A stretch of DNA of 64,000 nt. Origin: Sphagnum compactum. Its lineage: Eukaryota; Bryophyta; Sphagnopsida; Sphagnales. Positions 13,331-27,288 of this stretch are shown here, one piece after another (the first letter of the stretch is position 1; the number at the start of each line of letters is the position of its first letter). The stretch lies in the NCBI GenBank assembly GCA_965153455.1, contig OZ234498.1:3720001-3784000 (forward strand), given 5' to 3'. The translations under genes were made by a program, and so were the position numbers. The notes below the pieces were generated by a model, which was not told the origin of the DNA, made no database searches, and was given only the letters and a program-made list of their open reading frames with translations.

Positions 13331-15240
13331 GACTCTTTTTGCCTCTTTTGAGTCTTCACGCTCTAGCATGCCAAACTACGTAGGTGAAGATGTATGTAAG
13401 TAGACACTGCTAGGGAATGTGATCCTACATTAGCCTTTGGGGGTCCCATTGATATCATTGAGAAGAGAGTACAAAATTTTGTTGTCCCCTGCACAAACCA
13501 CAAATGAAAAAGGTCAGAGTGACTGGCTGTTAGCTGGTACCTGTTTGTAAGCGAAGCACCAAAGGGAGCATATGTACAGTTGGGGCTGTTAGCATAACCT
13601 CTGCACCCAGCCCAATCCTCCCAATAATGTCCTCAATTAACATCAAACTTTCCCAGCTGCAAGACCTGCTAAGCACAATGTACTGAGCTAAGCACAGTTA
13701 GCTGCATCCTGTTTAATTAATATTCAAGCTGCTTGCAAAATACCCTAAGCATTTGGTCAGATTCATCCAGGTTTCCAACCCTAAGGTCAGTGAGATCAAA
13801 GGTACAAGTATCTAGCTAACCACTTAACTCACTGAGCCAGAACCACATATGATCATACTCCCAGCATAAATAAGAAGTTATTCTGGTCAGCAGCTCAAAA
13901 TCATCCACCCCTGTTTTATGCCACTACAATTGCATATACTCTGTTGTCCAGAATACGTGCAGGATTTAAAACGAATGCTTCAATGGAATACAAGAAATTT
14001 CAAACTTTTGCACAATTGAAGTCACATTCTGTTGTAGAATTTCTTGGTACCATTATTCTTCAGTTTGCTTGAAGGTCTGCCTGGGTGAATACATTCTCCA
14101 CCACTCCACCATTCAGAGTTTGCAAGGTATGAGTTGTAAGCATGCAATATATATGCACACTGCACTCCAACAAAGCACTGTACAAAATCTGCACCCAAAA
14201 CTGATGCCACATTTCAGCAATCTAATCAGAAGATTCAATCACTTGCCTTGCCATTGGTGATGGTTGGGTCACTGTTTATAGTCATGGAATCAGACAAAAC
14301 TTGAACAAATACACATAATTCCATAATTTCTTACTTTAAGGATTTGTGCAGCAATCAGCTGTGATGACAGTGAAGTATTATTCTGCCATTGATTTCACAT
14401 AGTCCAATCACTAACTTGCATGTATTCTCTGAGACACCTTCCCATTAGGTCTAGCATCAATGACTTCATTACACTGCTACCTCTTTCTTCTCAAAATCTA
14501 GACACAAAGAGGATGAGCAAAGACAACCATGTCTACAGTGGACAGTGAAGACTTGATGCTCTCAACATTGTTCAATGAGCTAATTTGACTAAGCTTGAAA
14601 CACTGTTATTTATTGCTATTTTAAGCCAAAATGCGCCGAGGAGTATCTTACAGTCCTTCCTAAACGCCTCTGAAATATACAAACTGTAATACAAGAAGTC
14701 TTTCACTCACGTATGCTTTCCTGCCATGACGCACATTGACAAAATTTAGAATGTTAAGTGTGCACTAGGTTTCATGACCTTTCTTCTTCTCTTGTGCACC
14801 TCTTGAAAGATGCATAGGCCAATGCAGGAATCAGTTGGTGGTCACCTACTGACTTTACCCTGCAATTGACCCAGCAACCTTAGAAACCATTACGATGATG
14901 CAACAATTATGACACCTAATAACAAGGCTGTTTTGGAAAACCCTGGCATCATACACATGTATATTGATAGATAGCCTTGTAATCAACTACTTCATTGCTC
15001 AGTACAAAGTGAGTCTCTTTGGAAACTTTCCAAGTAGTGGTGAAAGCTAATGGAAAGATCATTTGAACTCATTTATTAGGGTGTTCAACATCCTATTTGT
15101 TAAGTGGAGGCCACCAATGAACAGCTAAATCAATTGTTTGCAATCTGGTCCATAAGTTGGGGTTTTCAAAGCCTGAAAAGGCGAGAAAACAAGACAATAA
15201 AACAAGAAATGTTGCCTTGTTCTTGACTTTATAAAGTATA
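13331..15240. other. GC-richer relic region, no intact gene
   Basis: This continues the gene-like base composition of the preceding block. On the minus strand about 13,440-13,620 reads CTYAPFGASLTNRYQLTASH in one frame and SFVVCAGDNKILYSLLNDIN in another, which suggests a frame-shifted relic. Further on I find only short unrelated open frames and no recognisable domain, so I call no gene. Confidence 0.4.
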
Positions 15241-15644
15241 AATGGCAAGCTTTGTGCATGACATTTTGGCTGTGCAAATTTTTTGGCAAGTAAGGCAATG
15301 TAGGTACACCCTACTAACCATAGGATGGACCTTTAAGGTCATGCTGAGAAAGTTTCAATCCCTACTCACAATGACCTTAGCTCCCTTCTTGCTATGGCCC
15401 ACTCCACTGATAGTAATTCTTGAGGTTTTCTCATGCACAAAAACTTGTCCAATTTTTTTTTAGTGTTGTGGGTAGCCTTATTGGGCAACATGATTTGCTG
15501 GTAGGCTTTTTGAAAACATAATTGCCCACCTCCATCGGCATTATGTTTTTGAAAAGCCCATTGTCATATTTTTCATTGGGTATCATGAGAATTTTTTAAT
15601 AATAAAAAGTTGGTTTTTACACCATGTAAAGCCATGGGGGGCAG

Positions 15645-15750
15645 GCTTTACGAGAATTTGGCCCATGCTTGACTTTGCCTTGTGGGGCCCTTATTCACAT
15701 AGAGCTACCCAAGCATAGGCCCAATTCTTGTAAAGCTCACCTCCTTGGGC
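15645..15750. repeat. Foldback with arms of about 28-38 bp
   Basis: The left arm GGCTTTACGAGAATTTGGCC plus CATGCTTG pairs with the right arm around 15,706-15,745, whose reverse complement reads AGCTTTACAAGAATTGGGCC plus TATGCTTG. A related single arm (GGGCTTTACTAGAATTTGAG) occurs at about 25,645, so the unit is dispersed. Confidence 0.6.
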
Positions 15751-15789
15751 TTCACCCTACACTTTCCACTATCTCTATGCTTATCACTT

Positions 15790-16330
15790 GGGACCATGAT
15801 GGGTATGCTTTTCATTTGGTTCATAGTCTTCCTTCTCCCCATGGCTACCCAATGGATGGCAATTTGTGTTGTGTTCTCATCCTTTCCACAATGGGTATGG
15901 TTCTGAATTTCATCCACCCTATTGTCCATACTCTTCCCTCTCTCATATCTACTCCAATGGTGGCACTCCATGCTGTGTTCTCATGCCTTGCACAATGGGT
16001 ATGCTTTTCACTTGGGTCCACCCTATGGTTCATAGTCTTCCTTCTCCCCATGGCTACCCCATGGAGGGCAATTCTTGTCGTGTTCTCATCCTTTCCACAA
16101 TGGGTATGTTTCAGAATTTCATCCACCCTATTGTCCATACTCTTCCTTCTCGTATCTGCTCCAATGATGGCAATCCATGGTGTGTTCTCATGATTTCCAC
16201 AATGGGTATGCTTCTCACTAGGGTCCACCCTAGGGTTCATAGTTCTTACTCTTTGCTCTCTCCATGGTTACTCCAATGATGGCAAATCATGATGCGTTTC
16301 CCATGCTTTTCCATTGTTGATTTCCTTCTC
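15790..16330. repeat. Tandem array of about 103-bp units with alternating subtypes
   Basis: The landmark ATGGGTATG recurs at 15,799, 15,891, 15,995, 16,100 and 16,202 (spacing 92, 104, 105, 102). Units 1, 3 and 5 continue with a CTTTTCACTTGGGTCCACCC-type sequence. Units 2 and 4 continue with a GAATTTCATCCACCCTATTG-type sequence. The array therefore has a higher-order dimer period of about 200 bp. A partial unit follows to about 16,350. The open frames through it on both strands are by-products of the repeat. Confidence 0.85.
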
Positions 16331-16700
16331 AATTGGGTCCACCCTATGATTATTCTCCACTTTCATTTGTCCAAATTTATAATACCCAAATTTCCCCCCA
16401 CTAGTGCTCCCTTCTCTCGTTTCTTTTGTCTAGAAATATATTCTATTCATTCACAAGTGGAAGCTTGTTTTTAAGGGATTAAGTTAAGGAGGGCTAGAAC
16501 TTTTGGTAGACTCCTTGTTACAATCAATAAATTTCACACTTTTCATGAATAGGAGAACCTTAAATCACCAATGGGTCCTTATTTCACACAGTAAAAAAGT
16601 ATTGTCTTCTTCTTTTTATTTTAGCCTGCCCGTGGCCCAATCCAATTTTTTGGAGGAGAAGGTCGATGATGCCCAGACACAAATTTTAAGTCCTGTTATG

Positions 16701-16787
16701 CATGTTTTGGGCATGTAATAGACAATAAGAGGCACTAATTGGCATAATATGCCTCTTAGTGTCCATTACACACCCAAAGTGTGTACA
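16701..16787. repeat. Foldback with arms of about 35 bp
   Basis: GTAATAGACAATAAGAGGCA at 16,714-16,733 faces TGCCTCTTAGTGTCCATTAC at 16,750-16,769; 17 of 20 positions pair. Pairing continues outward through TTTGGG/CCCAAA. The loop is about 16 bp. It resembles a very short MITE. Confidence 0.65.
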
Positions 16788-16799
16788 ATAAGACACAAA

Positions 16800-19700
16800 A
16801 TTTATGTTTGGGCACCACCGATTTGTGTAGGGCAATTAGGCAGTCAGGGAAAAAAGAAACAGATAGTACTTTCGTACTGCAATGAGGACCCATTGTTGAT
16901 TTAACATCCTCCCAATGAAAGCCTAGTTTTTTAAGTTCACATTATTTAACCCTTAAATGTTAGAGATGCCCAAAATGGGTTGTTTTCCAGTGTAAATTTG
17001 CTCTATTCTGAGAATTTGCACTTTGATGATCCTGAACTTTTAGTGAGTTTGCATGCCCCAATCAATTATGTTTTTTGGACCTTTGGAAATTTGAAACACA
17101 AAATGTTGTAACTTGAAAACAAACTCATATAACTTAGCAATTTGGCCATTGAGATTCAAGGTCCAAATGTCTTAACTCGAAAACCAAACTCATAATTAGC
17201 TCGGGAATTTATTATAATCAAAGTCTTACATGTGTAAATGCAACATTTACATGGTATTTATTACACATTACAACCCGTGTCATGTAATTAGGATCTTGCA
17301 CTAAACCCCCTATGGCCTTATGCAAAACTTTTGGTTTCATAGGGACCAATATTTCTTTTTTCTTGCCAATTTTGCAAAGTTGCTAGGTTGGCTATAGTTA
17401 GCAAGTAGTGTATGTACTTTGTAATGGCTAAGTCAAAATCTTTTAAGGTGTACCAAAAAAGTGTCATACTATACTTTTTATTTAAATTTATTTTCAAGTT
17501 AGTTTGGATCCTCCTATTTCACCATACATAATATTGATAGTTTTAGATGTATGGTGTTCTAAGTTAATGTATTTAAAAAATATTTGAGATTCTTTAATTC
17601 ATTAAATTTGATGGGAAATCAAAATATAAGATATATAAAAATACATGTCAGAAGAAATTTTTTTCCATCAAGCTAATACACCTTTAAAGATTTTGATTTG
17701 GCTCATTATATGTAGATATAACATTTTTTACAAGTCTCATACAAAATTATTTTCAAACTTATCCAAATTTTAAATTGATATATTGGAAAGAATATTGTAC
17801 AAATTTACAAGTTTTCAACATTATTTTACTTTATGAGACTCGTAAACATGTTAAAAAATGACTTGTTGCCCTTGAGGCGATTATTTTTATTGTAATTACA
17901 CTTGCATTAGTTCATGGTTTTGAAACTTGTCATGCAAATTGTGGATCGTGAACTTGGCCCACAATCTTCACAATAGTTTTTCACATGAATGAACACTAAC
18001 TAGTGGTTCCCATGTCACCTATTACAAGACAAGGTTCATTGATATAATATTTTTAATGTAAAATTTCAATCACAAGAAAATTAGTTTTCTCATCTTTTAG
18101 ATTTACACACCTATTTGAACATGGGAAAATTGTTATGTTAAAGGTGAAATCAGATTACACTATCTATAAAATGTTGTCAAAAGGTAGTTTTTGCAAAATT
18201 TTAGAATTTGTAGTTGACCATGTGATTATATAATCAATTAAAATGATAAAAGACTCAACACTACAATGTTATATATAATATAATTATATTGTATGAATTT
18301 CTTGGATAATTTTTGAATATTCATAACATAATGGACTTTCAAAGAGGAGTACCCAAAAACTTGTAATAATCCATAATTAATGAGTATGGATTCTATGCAC
18401 CTTTATATAATGTTTTTTTAGTGAATAAAGGACTCAATGGTAATATAATGTGATAACATTGATACCAAGGAGGACTTTTGGAAGGATTTTGATGATCAAA
18501 TTTTTCTATGTACCTTGAATTACGGTTTTTCTTATTAAGTTTTTTATTTAACATAAGTAATAGTTTAGAATATCAGCTTTCAAATTTAAGTTCTCCATAA
18601 GGTAAACTAGGGTTGAATTCTTGTAACTTGTAATTTGTAACTTGTAAAATGACTTGTGTAATTCAAAGTATCATGCTTTCACATTACCTTTGTAGTGTTA
18701 ATTTAAGCAATTATGGACTTTCACATGTGCCTAAAAACACCTTAATGTGCTTTCATCCACAATTAGAGTTTCAAAAACATTCAATTCATTTGTTTCAAAA
18801 GTTGGATCATTGAATTTTGTGTAAGGATCATTGTAAAGACGATAAAACTCTAGTTGGTAAACCTTCATTATGTCAATAAAATAACATATGGGTACATAAT
18901 GAGATCGGGAAAATTTGATCAACATGTGCATAAAATCCAAGTGTGGCAAAATGACATGTAATTTTAGAATCAATTCCAAGTTGTAGTGGAGTAGTTGAAA
19001 TTTTCACTAGTAATGTTGATCTTCGCAACATTAACATGCATATTTGCAATCAAACATTAATATTGTTCTATAACACATGTTCTACAAGAGAAAACATGTC
19101 GATCCATCTTGTTTTCACATTTTGCAATAGTTAGTTTCCATTATTTTTTAACACATCGGCAACCTTTAAAATTCAGAATATTTTTTGAGTGAATGAAAAA
19201 AAAACCCATATAAATATCACAAATTTCTTAGGCCATAATTTGATAATAATAGTCACGTGATTTTATTTTTTCATAGATTCATACTATTTGGACATGTATA
19301 AATATGATGTAATATTTTATTGTGACTTTATTTTATGATTTTAAAATTCATACATCCATATTTAGATAGGATTAATTTTCAACACTAAATGACATATAAA
19401 TCTAAAAATATTTAGATAAGAGGTTTTGTCAATTGCAATGACTTTATTTACATCAACAAATAAGAAATTTATTACACAATAACATTTTGAGTGGACTTTA
19501 ACACTAATCATTAATGCATTCAACTTTTCCCCACTTATGGAGTCACTTTAGATTTTTTAAAAGAATGCTTGACCTTAAGCACCATGAATAAACCTTCAAA
19601 TTCTATCATTAATTGACCTTTACATAGAAGATGGTAAATTGTAGAAAATTGGACAAATTTTCACTCTTTTTCTTATGTAATTTCATAAATAATTAAATGG

Positions 19701-22500
19701 AAGGAACCTCAAACTAAGTGTAAATCATTTCATAATTTACATGCATGTTGGTTATTAAGGTTCAAAGAAAAGAAATTTATTTCAACCCCTCAACTAACAA
19801 TCTTGGTTTTATCCTTGTTTGGATACATGCTTTAGATAAGTATGACATTTAAGAATAAAAAATTTATCCTTGGTTTCTACCTTTGAACACATTGCACAAT
19901 GCATTTAGTGAACATTACATATTGTGTATAATATTGATTCAATTCCCAAGGAAGGTCATGCCCCATTTGTCTTGGAAATGTTTTGAGCCTTCATGTTAAG
20001 GCAAGACACTAAGTGTTAAAATTCTAAACTTCTTGTGTCAAACAAGGATGGGGGATGGGGGAAGGGGGGGGGGGGGGGGGGTATTAGGTGAGGGAATTTT
20101 TTTCCCCACCCTATTATTACTTCATATTTAATATGCACATATTTCAATTGCCTTATATATAATATTTGCATCCAATTTCAATACCCTTAATTATATTAAT
20201 TTAAATTTTTAGTTTTTTAGTAAGCTTGGAGTTGGAAAGGAAATCAAAATGTCATTTCAAAAGTGGATCACTTGCACAATGAACTTGGACATGTAAAAAT
20301 AGTTGTTTCAATGCTTTTCAACAATCCATTTTGTTATAAGTAAGGTTATGAAATTTTATGGCCAATGTAGTTTCCATTGTAGCTTATACATATGAGATTT
20401 TGGGATGAGATAATAGTAATTACCAATACAACCTATAATTTGAAATATTAGTATTGGCCAATGAAAGTTCAATCTTTAGTTAGTTCTTGATACACAAATG
20501 GAACAATAGAATTAGAACAATCTTGAAATTTAACTCAATAACAATTCTTATGATGGTCTAACATAACATGATCATGGGTCCAATTCACATGATCATGGGT
20601 CCAATTCTTTAAGGCATACCAAAAATGTGTCACAACATCACCTTTTTTATACTCTTTTACTAGTATTGTTTCATTATACATGTGGACACAAAATGGATGG
20701 TTTTAGATATTTAATGGCCTAAAATATTGATTTGTAAAATATTTGACACATTTTGACTATTTGATGGTGATGGGGATCAAAATATAAACTCCAATAAGGA
20801 CTACCCTTTTCATTTTGAATGGTCCCATATACCCACATACACCCTTTCGCCTTTGTGATCTCGTTCATTTTTCTTCATTATAAGTTCTTTTAATGCTAAT
20901 AGGTTGGAATTCTAAAACATCCAAGTTAAGGATTGATTCAATTTAATTTTCAACAGATTCAATAAGAAAAATCAGCTTGAATTTGAAAATTTTAGGAATC
21001 AACAAAAGAGGCATGACTTTAAATTTCTAGGTTGAATGGGACATTGAAGTTAATTAGAGCTTTTTGAACTAAATGAACCAAAGAGCACATGTCAATAGTC
21101 ACACAATGCACAATATGAATCAAATTAAAAACCACACACATTGTACATGACATACGTTTGCACACAAAGTTGAAAGGAGAACAAAGAAAAGAAGGGGGAA
21201 CACGATGTGCACAATGCATATAAACTTTAGATTTTTTAATTGAAAGGAATGCACAAAAAAGGATATAAATCTTAAAATGCTTTGAGCATCATTTACAAAA
21301 TTGTGATGGGTGTGAGCAAGATAAATTGAACCTTTGGAATAATTTGTAAGGACTAAATGCAAGTAGATGTAAGGCATCACCAAACCCATCATAAAATTGT
21401 CCAACATCTAATGTTTCTAGTTAAATGATCTAAGTTAAGATACTTGAGTCTTTTTAATTGTGCATCATTTTTCAAATTCAACATGATTTTAATAAGTTTT
21501 TAGCGTTCTAAAATATGTTTATTTGCAAGCTCTATTATTTGCAATGTGGACTTTTACTTCAAGTTGGTGTCAAATATGTTCTAACAAAAATAATTTAAAA
21601 AATTTCTCATGATGTTTTTGAATAAATGGTGTGATTCTAAAAATCTCCCCAACATTAAAAGCCCATGGCTAAAATATATATACATTAAAAAACTAGTGAT
21701 AAGGATACAAACATAATAAAATGATGCACTTAAGGTGTAACCAATGGTTGATTTTACATGTTTTAAATTGGTACATCAATTTAATGTTGAAAATGTTTTT
21801 TTGTACTTATAGAAAAATGTTATGAATATATTATAGGACCATTAAAAATGTTTGAAATGAATATAATGAATATAGAATGAACAAAAATACCCTTTTGTTA
21901 TACCATTAGGAATGTCAAACCTTCATTTTATTAGACCCATTGAACTTTAGAAAAATATAAGAAACACTTAAATACACATTTTCATTCGATTTTTTGTGAG
22001 TACATTTATTAAGTTGTATAGATTTGAAACTTTAATGATAGCAAGAATACTTTATATTTTACTAATCCTAATCATTGCAATTAGAAAAAGTGTAAAAAAT
22101 GTTTCCTTTCATTGAACTTTTTGGTTAGGAACACAAGTTTGAAACATATTTGTTTCTTGGGAAATAATTTTCTCAAGCATCTTTGAGGGTATTCAATTTG
22201 ATTAGTTGTTATGTGATTAATTGAATAGGTATAATTTAATTTTGATTTTTCAATCTTCATGAATGTGGTTCTTAAAAAGGCCATGACAGTTAGGAATATA
22301 AATTTGTTGCAATTTTCATTTTTAATTCCAATAAAAACTTAAGGCCATATAGAATGCAAGCAATTGATAAGCATGAGAAAAAAAATTATAGTTTTAAACT
22401 TTTTTAATAAAAATGGCGCAAGAAAGTTGTTTGACCAATTTTGGTTCTTTACTCATTCCTTGAGGTGCTTCCTAATGGTACCACCCAAGGATACTTTTGC
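16800..22500. other. AT-rich intergenic DNA
   Basis: No open frame here looks like protein, and no domain or RNA gene was recognised. The only structures seen are a run of 18 G at 20,064-20,081 and a direct duplication of about 21 bp at 20,570-20,612 (CATGATCATGGGTCCAATTC twice). Confidence 0.6.
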
Positions 22501-22514
22501 CTAAATATATAAAA

Positions 22515-23940
22515 ACTAGTGGGTACCCGTGACCTTCGGACACTGTGAAGTCCTTCGGTTTCTTTAAACTGAGAGAGACACACACAAAGGTGCAAAGCAG
22601 CTAATTTTAGTTTTATTTTATTTATTTTTTGTGGCGAAAATCTGTTGAAAAGTCCCCCATGAAAACATACATGGTGAAACGACCGTTTTGGAAAATTTCC
22701 AAAAATAAAAACTAAATCGCCACATTTCTAGGAGGGTGAAAAAAAAGAGTTTTGAAATCGGCACATTTTGAGGAGAAAAAAAACAGGTTTTGAAATTGCC
22801 AAGATTTGTGGAGGATTTGGGCAGATTCCAAGCTTTCTGCTTTTGAAACGCGTTTATGAAGGGCGTGCTAACCCTAACCCCCTTAAGTTTGGTGGGGAGA
22901 TAATGTTTTGCATCTTGGGGGGGTGGGCCGGGTGAGCCGGGTGGAGTCGTGTCCAATGCCCACATGTTCTAAAAACAATTTAAATTGATGACCCAATGCA
23001 CATCATAACCCCAATTAAAGGCAGTCAAGTTGGGATGCACTTACAAAAGCAAAGTCAAAAATGACCATTGACGTATGCAAACCTTGACTTTATACACGAC
23101 TTTATCTCTACCATTACTGAGTAAAATAGTAAAGAATAATTTTGAACCTACTCCATAATCCATTATAATCCAGTGTTAACCCTAACCCCCTTACCCCCAA
23201 GGAGGACGACCGGACAGATAGACACCTAAAATATTATATATAATGGGTACCCGTGACCTGCGGGCACTGTGAAGTCCCCGGTTTCTTCAAACTTGGTTCA
23301 TGTTTTAGTTTTTTTTAGAAACTTTTATCTTTTTTATTTTTTATTTTTATGTGTTTTCTGTTTTTATTATTATTTTGTATTATTTTATATATAGTGGGTA
23401 CCCGTGACCTTCGGACACACACAAAGGCGCAAAACAGCTAATTTCATTTTTATTTTTTTGTGGCAAAAGTCCGCTGAAAAGTCCCCCATGAAAACATACA
23501 TGGTGAAGCAAGTGTTTTGGAAAATTTCCAAAAAGAAAACTAAATCGCCACATTTCCAGGAGGGACAAAAAAAAAGAGTTTTGAAATCGCCACATTTTGA
23601 AGAGGGAAAATACAGATTTTGAAATTGTCGAGATTTGTGGAGGATTTGGGCACATTCCAAGCTTTCTTATTTTGAAACGCCTTTATGAAGGGCGTGCTAA
23701 CCCTAACCCCCTTACCCCCCAAGGAGGACGATCAGACAGACAGCACCTAAAACATTACCTAGTGGGTACCCGTGACCTTCAGGCACTGTGAAGTCCCCCA
23801 GTTTCTTCAAACTTGGTTCATGTTTTAGTTTTTTCTAGAAACTTTTATCTTTTTTATTTTTTATTTTTATGTGTTTTCTGTTTTTATTATTATTTTGTGT
23901 AATAAAAATAAAGTGTTTCTTTTTCACTTTTATATTTTTG
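22515..23940. repeat. Nested repeat cluster with GTGGGTACCCGTGACC headers
   Basis: Four headers of the form GGGTACCCGTGACCTTCGG start near 22,519, 23,244, 23,396 and 23,764. Headers 1 and 3 are followed by the same body of about 350 bp (CCCCCATGAAAACATACATG, CGCCACATTT, GGAGGATTTGGGCA, AAGGGCGTGCTAACCC). Headers 2 and 4 are followed by a different, near-identical stretch of about 130 bp (AAACTTGGTTCATGTTTTAG). Two boundaries share a CTAACCCCCTTACCCCC-AAGGAGGACGA tail. The body contains internal copies about 40 bp apart (at 23,542, 23,584 and 23,622). Open frames on both strands here arise from the repeat. Confidence 0.8.
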
Positions 23941-24780
23941 TTTATTTGGATGCAAATTTGAAGTTTGGAGAAAGAAGACACACCTCATTCTTTTTCAAGT
24001 AGGGTTTTTCTTCATTATTATAAGTTTTATTATTTTTTACTCTTTATTTTGTTTCTTCATTTTAAATTTTTTTCTTTTAAAATTATTTTATTGTATTTCT
24101 CTTTCCTTGTTTCATTTGTTTCCATTCCTTTTTCATAGTTTTTGCGTTTTTACTTTTTTTTTGTTTATGTTTGTTTCATGTTTTTATTTTTTCTATTCTT
24201 ATTTTGTCTATCTTCATTTTTATCTATTTTTATGCATTTATTTATTTATTTATTTTGTTTCTATTTTCTTTTTCAAAAAAATTCTAGTTTTTCTAATATG
24301 TTTTATAATGAAAATAATTTTAAAAAACTTTTGTATTTTTGTTTGATTAGATGCAGGTTTGAAGTTTGGAAAAAAGAAGACAAACCTCTTTTTTTTTCAA
24401 GTATGGTTTTTTTTCTCTTTTTTTTGCTCACTGTTTTGTTTCTTATTTTTTGTCATCTATTTTTTGATTTTCTTTTAAGATTATTTTACTGTATTTCCCT
24501 TTTTGTTTCATGTTTAAATATATTTATTTTATATGTTTTCATTTTGTTTCTATTTTAAAGTGTTTTAAAAAAGTTTATAATTGTTAAAGTGTTTTTTGTT
24601 TTTATTTTTTTTCTAGTTTTTTCCCTTTGAAAAATATATATTTGTTCGGTTTTTTTCTTTTTTGTTACAACTTTGTTTCATTTTATTTATTTATTAATAA
24701 CTTGTTTTCTTCTTTTTTAATTTGAAATTTCTTGTGTTGTTTTCAAAAGATTTCTTCTCTCGTTTCTCATTTTGTTTTCA
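23940..24780. repeat. T-rich tandem duplication of about 400 bp
   Basis: The sequence TTTGAAGTTTGGA and its surroundings recur at 23,957 and 24,358 (period 401) and are followed by matching T-rich stretches. The plus strand is extremely T-rich for about 850 bp, so the long Phe/Leu-rich open frames at 24,107-24,558 are compositional artefacts. Confidence 0.7.
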
Positions 24781-24799
24781 ACAATTTTCAGTTTTTAAA

Positions 24800-27180
24800 A
24801 ATTAGTTTGTAGCTTTTGGCAAATTGCAAGACTACAGGATTGGATCGCATAAACATTTGGATAAACTGCTGCTGCCGCCATTCCTCCTCCTCCTTCTCTT
24901 CCATCATCTTCTTCTTCCGGGATGAGGAACTTGGATGAATGGATGTCAAGACGGATGAAAAGACGAATGGATGAAAAGGACGACCACCCAAGGATATTAT
25001 ATAAGTAGACAATGTTAAAGCATTAGTTTAAAAACTTTTACAACACTTCTTTAAATACTTTTTTAAAATGAAGATATTTGAAAATGACATATTTAAAACA
25101 AATTAAATATCAACCTTAATGTAGTAATATAATGAAATTTAAAATAATTAATAAATTAAAGAAATTTTTTAAAAAATATTTCAAAAACATTTTATACTAA
25201 AAGCACATGACAAAGGATATGAATGCAGGTCATTTTACTTTGTTTGTACCCACAATACATTATATGAATGACAACATACTGTAAATGTAGGAATCTTGAT
25301 TGGCAACACCTTGACGTGAAGTGAAGAAAAACAAGAGAGATGAAAAGGTCTTGTGTAATTTGAGGAACTTTGGCAATTGCACTGTGAAAAGATAGGTGGT
25401 GTTGTTGCTTTGAATTGTGCAATGCCAAAACATTTGCAAAAAAAAAAAATTATTCCAAGTTTGCATGTGCACAATGAAATCTGAGGTTGCATTTTGACAA
25501 TTTTGGCCCAAAAAAACACACAACACTAGGGATCTTACAAGGAGACTGTAACAAATCCCAATATTTTTTGTGTCAGCACCTACCTTTGAAACGCACCAAA
25601 TTTGCAAAGGTAGTTTATGTGTGGGTTAAAGCCTGAGGACATGGGCTTTACTAGAATTTGAGCTCCACATTGTTGCAAACAAAATTTTGATGATCAACTA
25701 TTTTATTTTCATATGGTTTTCATAATTCATCATTATTTAGTCAATGTCAGATTTAATTTAAAGTAATATACATTTCAAGACATAAAAAGACACATGTTAA
25801 TTTGTTTTTTCATATCCATGTTGATAGATAGGGGAAAAAAGTGAGATAATTATAAAATAGAGACAGTTATTATGAAAGGTGGGAGATAGCTATTAAGAAA
25901 GTTAATAAGAAAAGGAAGCAGTTATTTTTTTGAAAATGAAATATAATTATTTTTAAAATTGTCTTCGGAACGGTCCATGGATGATCGTACAAAGGATTTC
26001 AAAAAATCCCCCCCAATATACCAGTGCTGATTACTCATCACTGGATAAGAGCCCATGTGAAGTAGAGCCAAGTGTGAGCAGGTGATTCTGATAAAGCATA
26101 TGACCTTAGGTTAAATACCGAACATAATGACATGTTTTCTTTTTCTTTCTACATTTGGAATGGGGAAGGGGAAATAAATACATTAGGTAGCACGCCCTCT
26201 AATTACATTAAAAAGATTGGAACTTAACTCTTGACATATGCACAAGTTTCATGTAGCCATAAAAGTAGTACATAAGTGGGTACAATATGTATAGGGGAAG
26301 GGTAGCAATTCCATGTTTTGAGGTGCCTAGACATGGGGCCAGTAACCTGAATGCTGGGCACTGAAAAACATGGTAGTGCCAAGAGGGCTACCCTTATCTT
26401 ACATAAGGCATTGGCATTTTATTTTTGCCTTTTACCTTTTTTTTCTTTTCAATTTTTTTTGAGTAAGTCTATGTATGTCCTCCCCAGCACTTCTCAATAG
26501 TTTTCTCTCATTTTTCTGAAGCTTTAGGTGATAAAAGCTCTACTCTCTTTCTTCTAAAAGGTTGCAAAACATGTAATGATGATGTTAAAGGGTTAAAGAA
26601 GAATTTGAAATACAAGGAATTGCTGGAAAGAAGAAAAGGCTTAAAAAAAAAAAACAAACAAAAAAGCTCAAAAGGATGGTTGCAAGAGTGAAAGAAATCT
26701 ACTCGACAAATGGTTGTCACATAACAAAAGGGAAAAGAGAAAGAGAAAGCAAGTGCTTTAAGGAAGCTCGAAAACAACTTTGAGTGTTTCAGAATGAGCT
26801 AATTATTCACGTTATTATGTCTTTTGGTGCTGTAGGCATCACGTCTCAAGCTCTTGACATAAATATTCTAAATGTCCTTTTTGAGATTTGATCGGAGTGA
26901 AAATTCTATCACAGGGCTCTTAATACTTGATTAAACTCGATGTTCCTCTCTTAATGCTTTGCATTTTCTTATTCACGACCTTGAACTACAACAATAATAT
27001 TTCTTATCAACAAATTGCTCATGATGCAAACCTGATCGATCGGAGTTCAATACTAAGATACAATAAGTAGATCATGACGTAGTTGAAATACGTCTCACAT
27101 AATATGTACTTACTTTCATTCATGATGTCCTTCAAACCCCAAAACGCTTACTAGCTGCTTCCTAATTTATGATCCATTCT
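24800..27180. other. Intergenic DNA, no recognisable gene
   Basis: Mixed AT-rich sequence. A single foldback arm related to 15,645 lies near 25,645. Short open frames at 25,192-25,607 and 26,508-26,777 have no recognisable domain. Confidence 0.5.
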
Positions 27181-27288
27181 TTGCATTTTGGATGCAGTTT
27201 TACATGTATCTCGGATCACAACTCTGTTGCAAGAACACACTCGGAGACAATATAAGCGTCGGACATGAATGCAAGATGCGCGGCCTGA

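Noticed and set aside
15669-16279. Open frames of 130-174 codons on both strands
   Set aside because: They follow the 103-bp tandem repeat. Both strands and several frames are open, as expected from a stop-poor repeat.
22618-23722. Similar minus-strand peptides (KGVRVSTPFI... type) in two places
   Set aside because: The similarity comes from the DNA repeat body. The frames differ in their ends and no domain is present.
24107-24558. Long Phe/Leu-rich open frames
   Set aside because: They result from the T-rich strand composition of a tandem repeat and have no domain.
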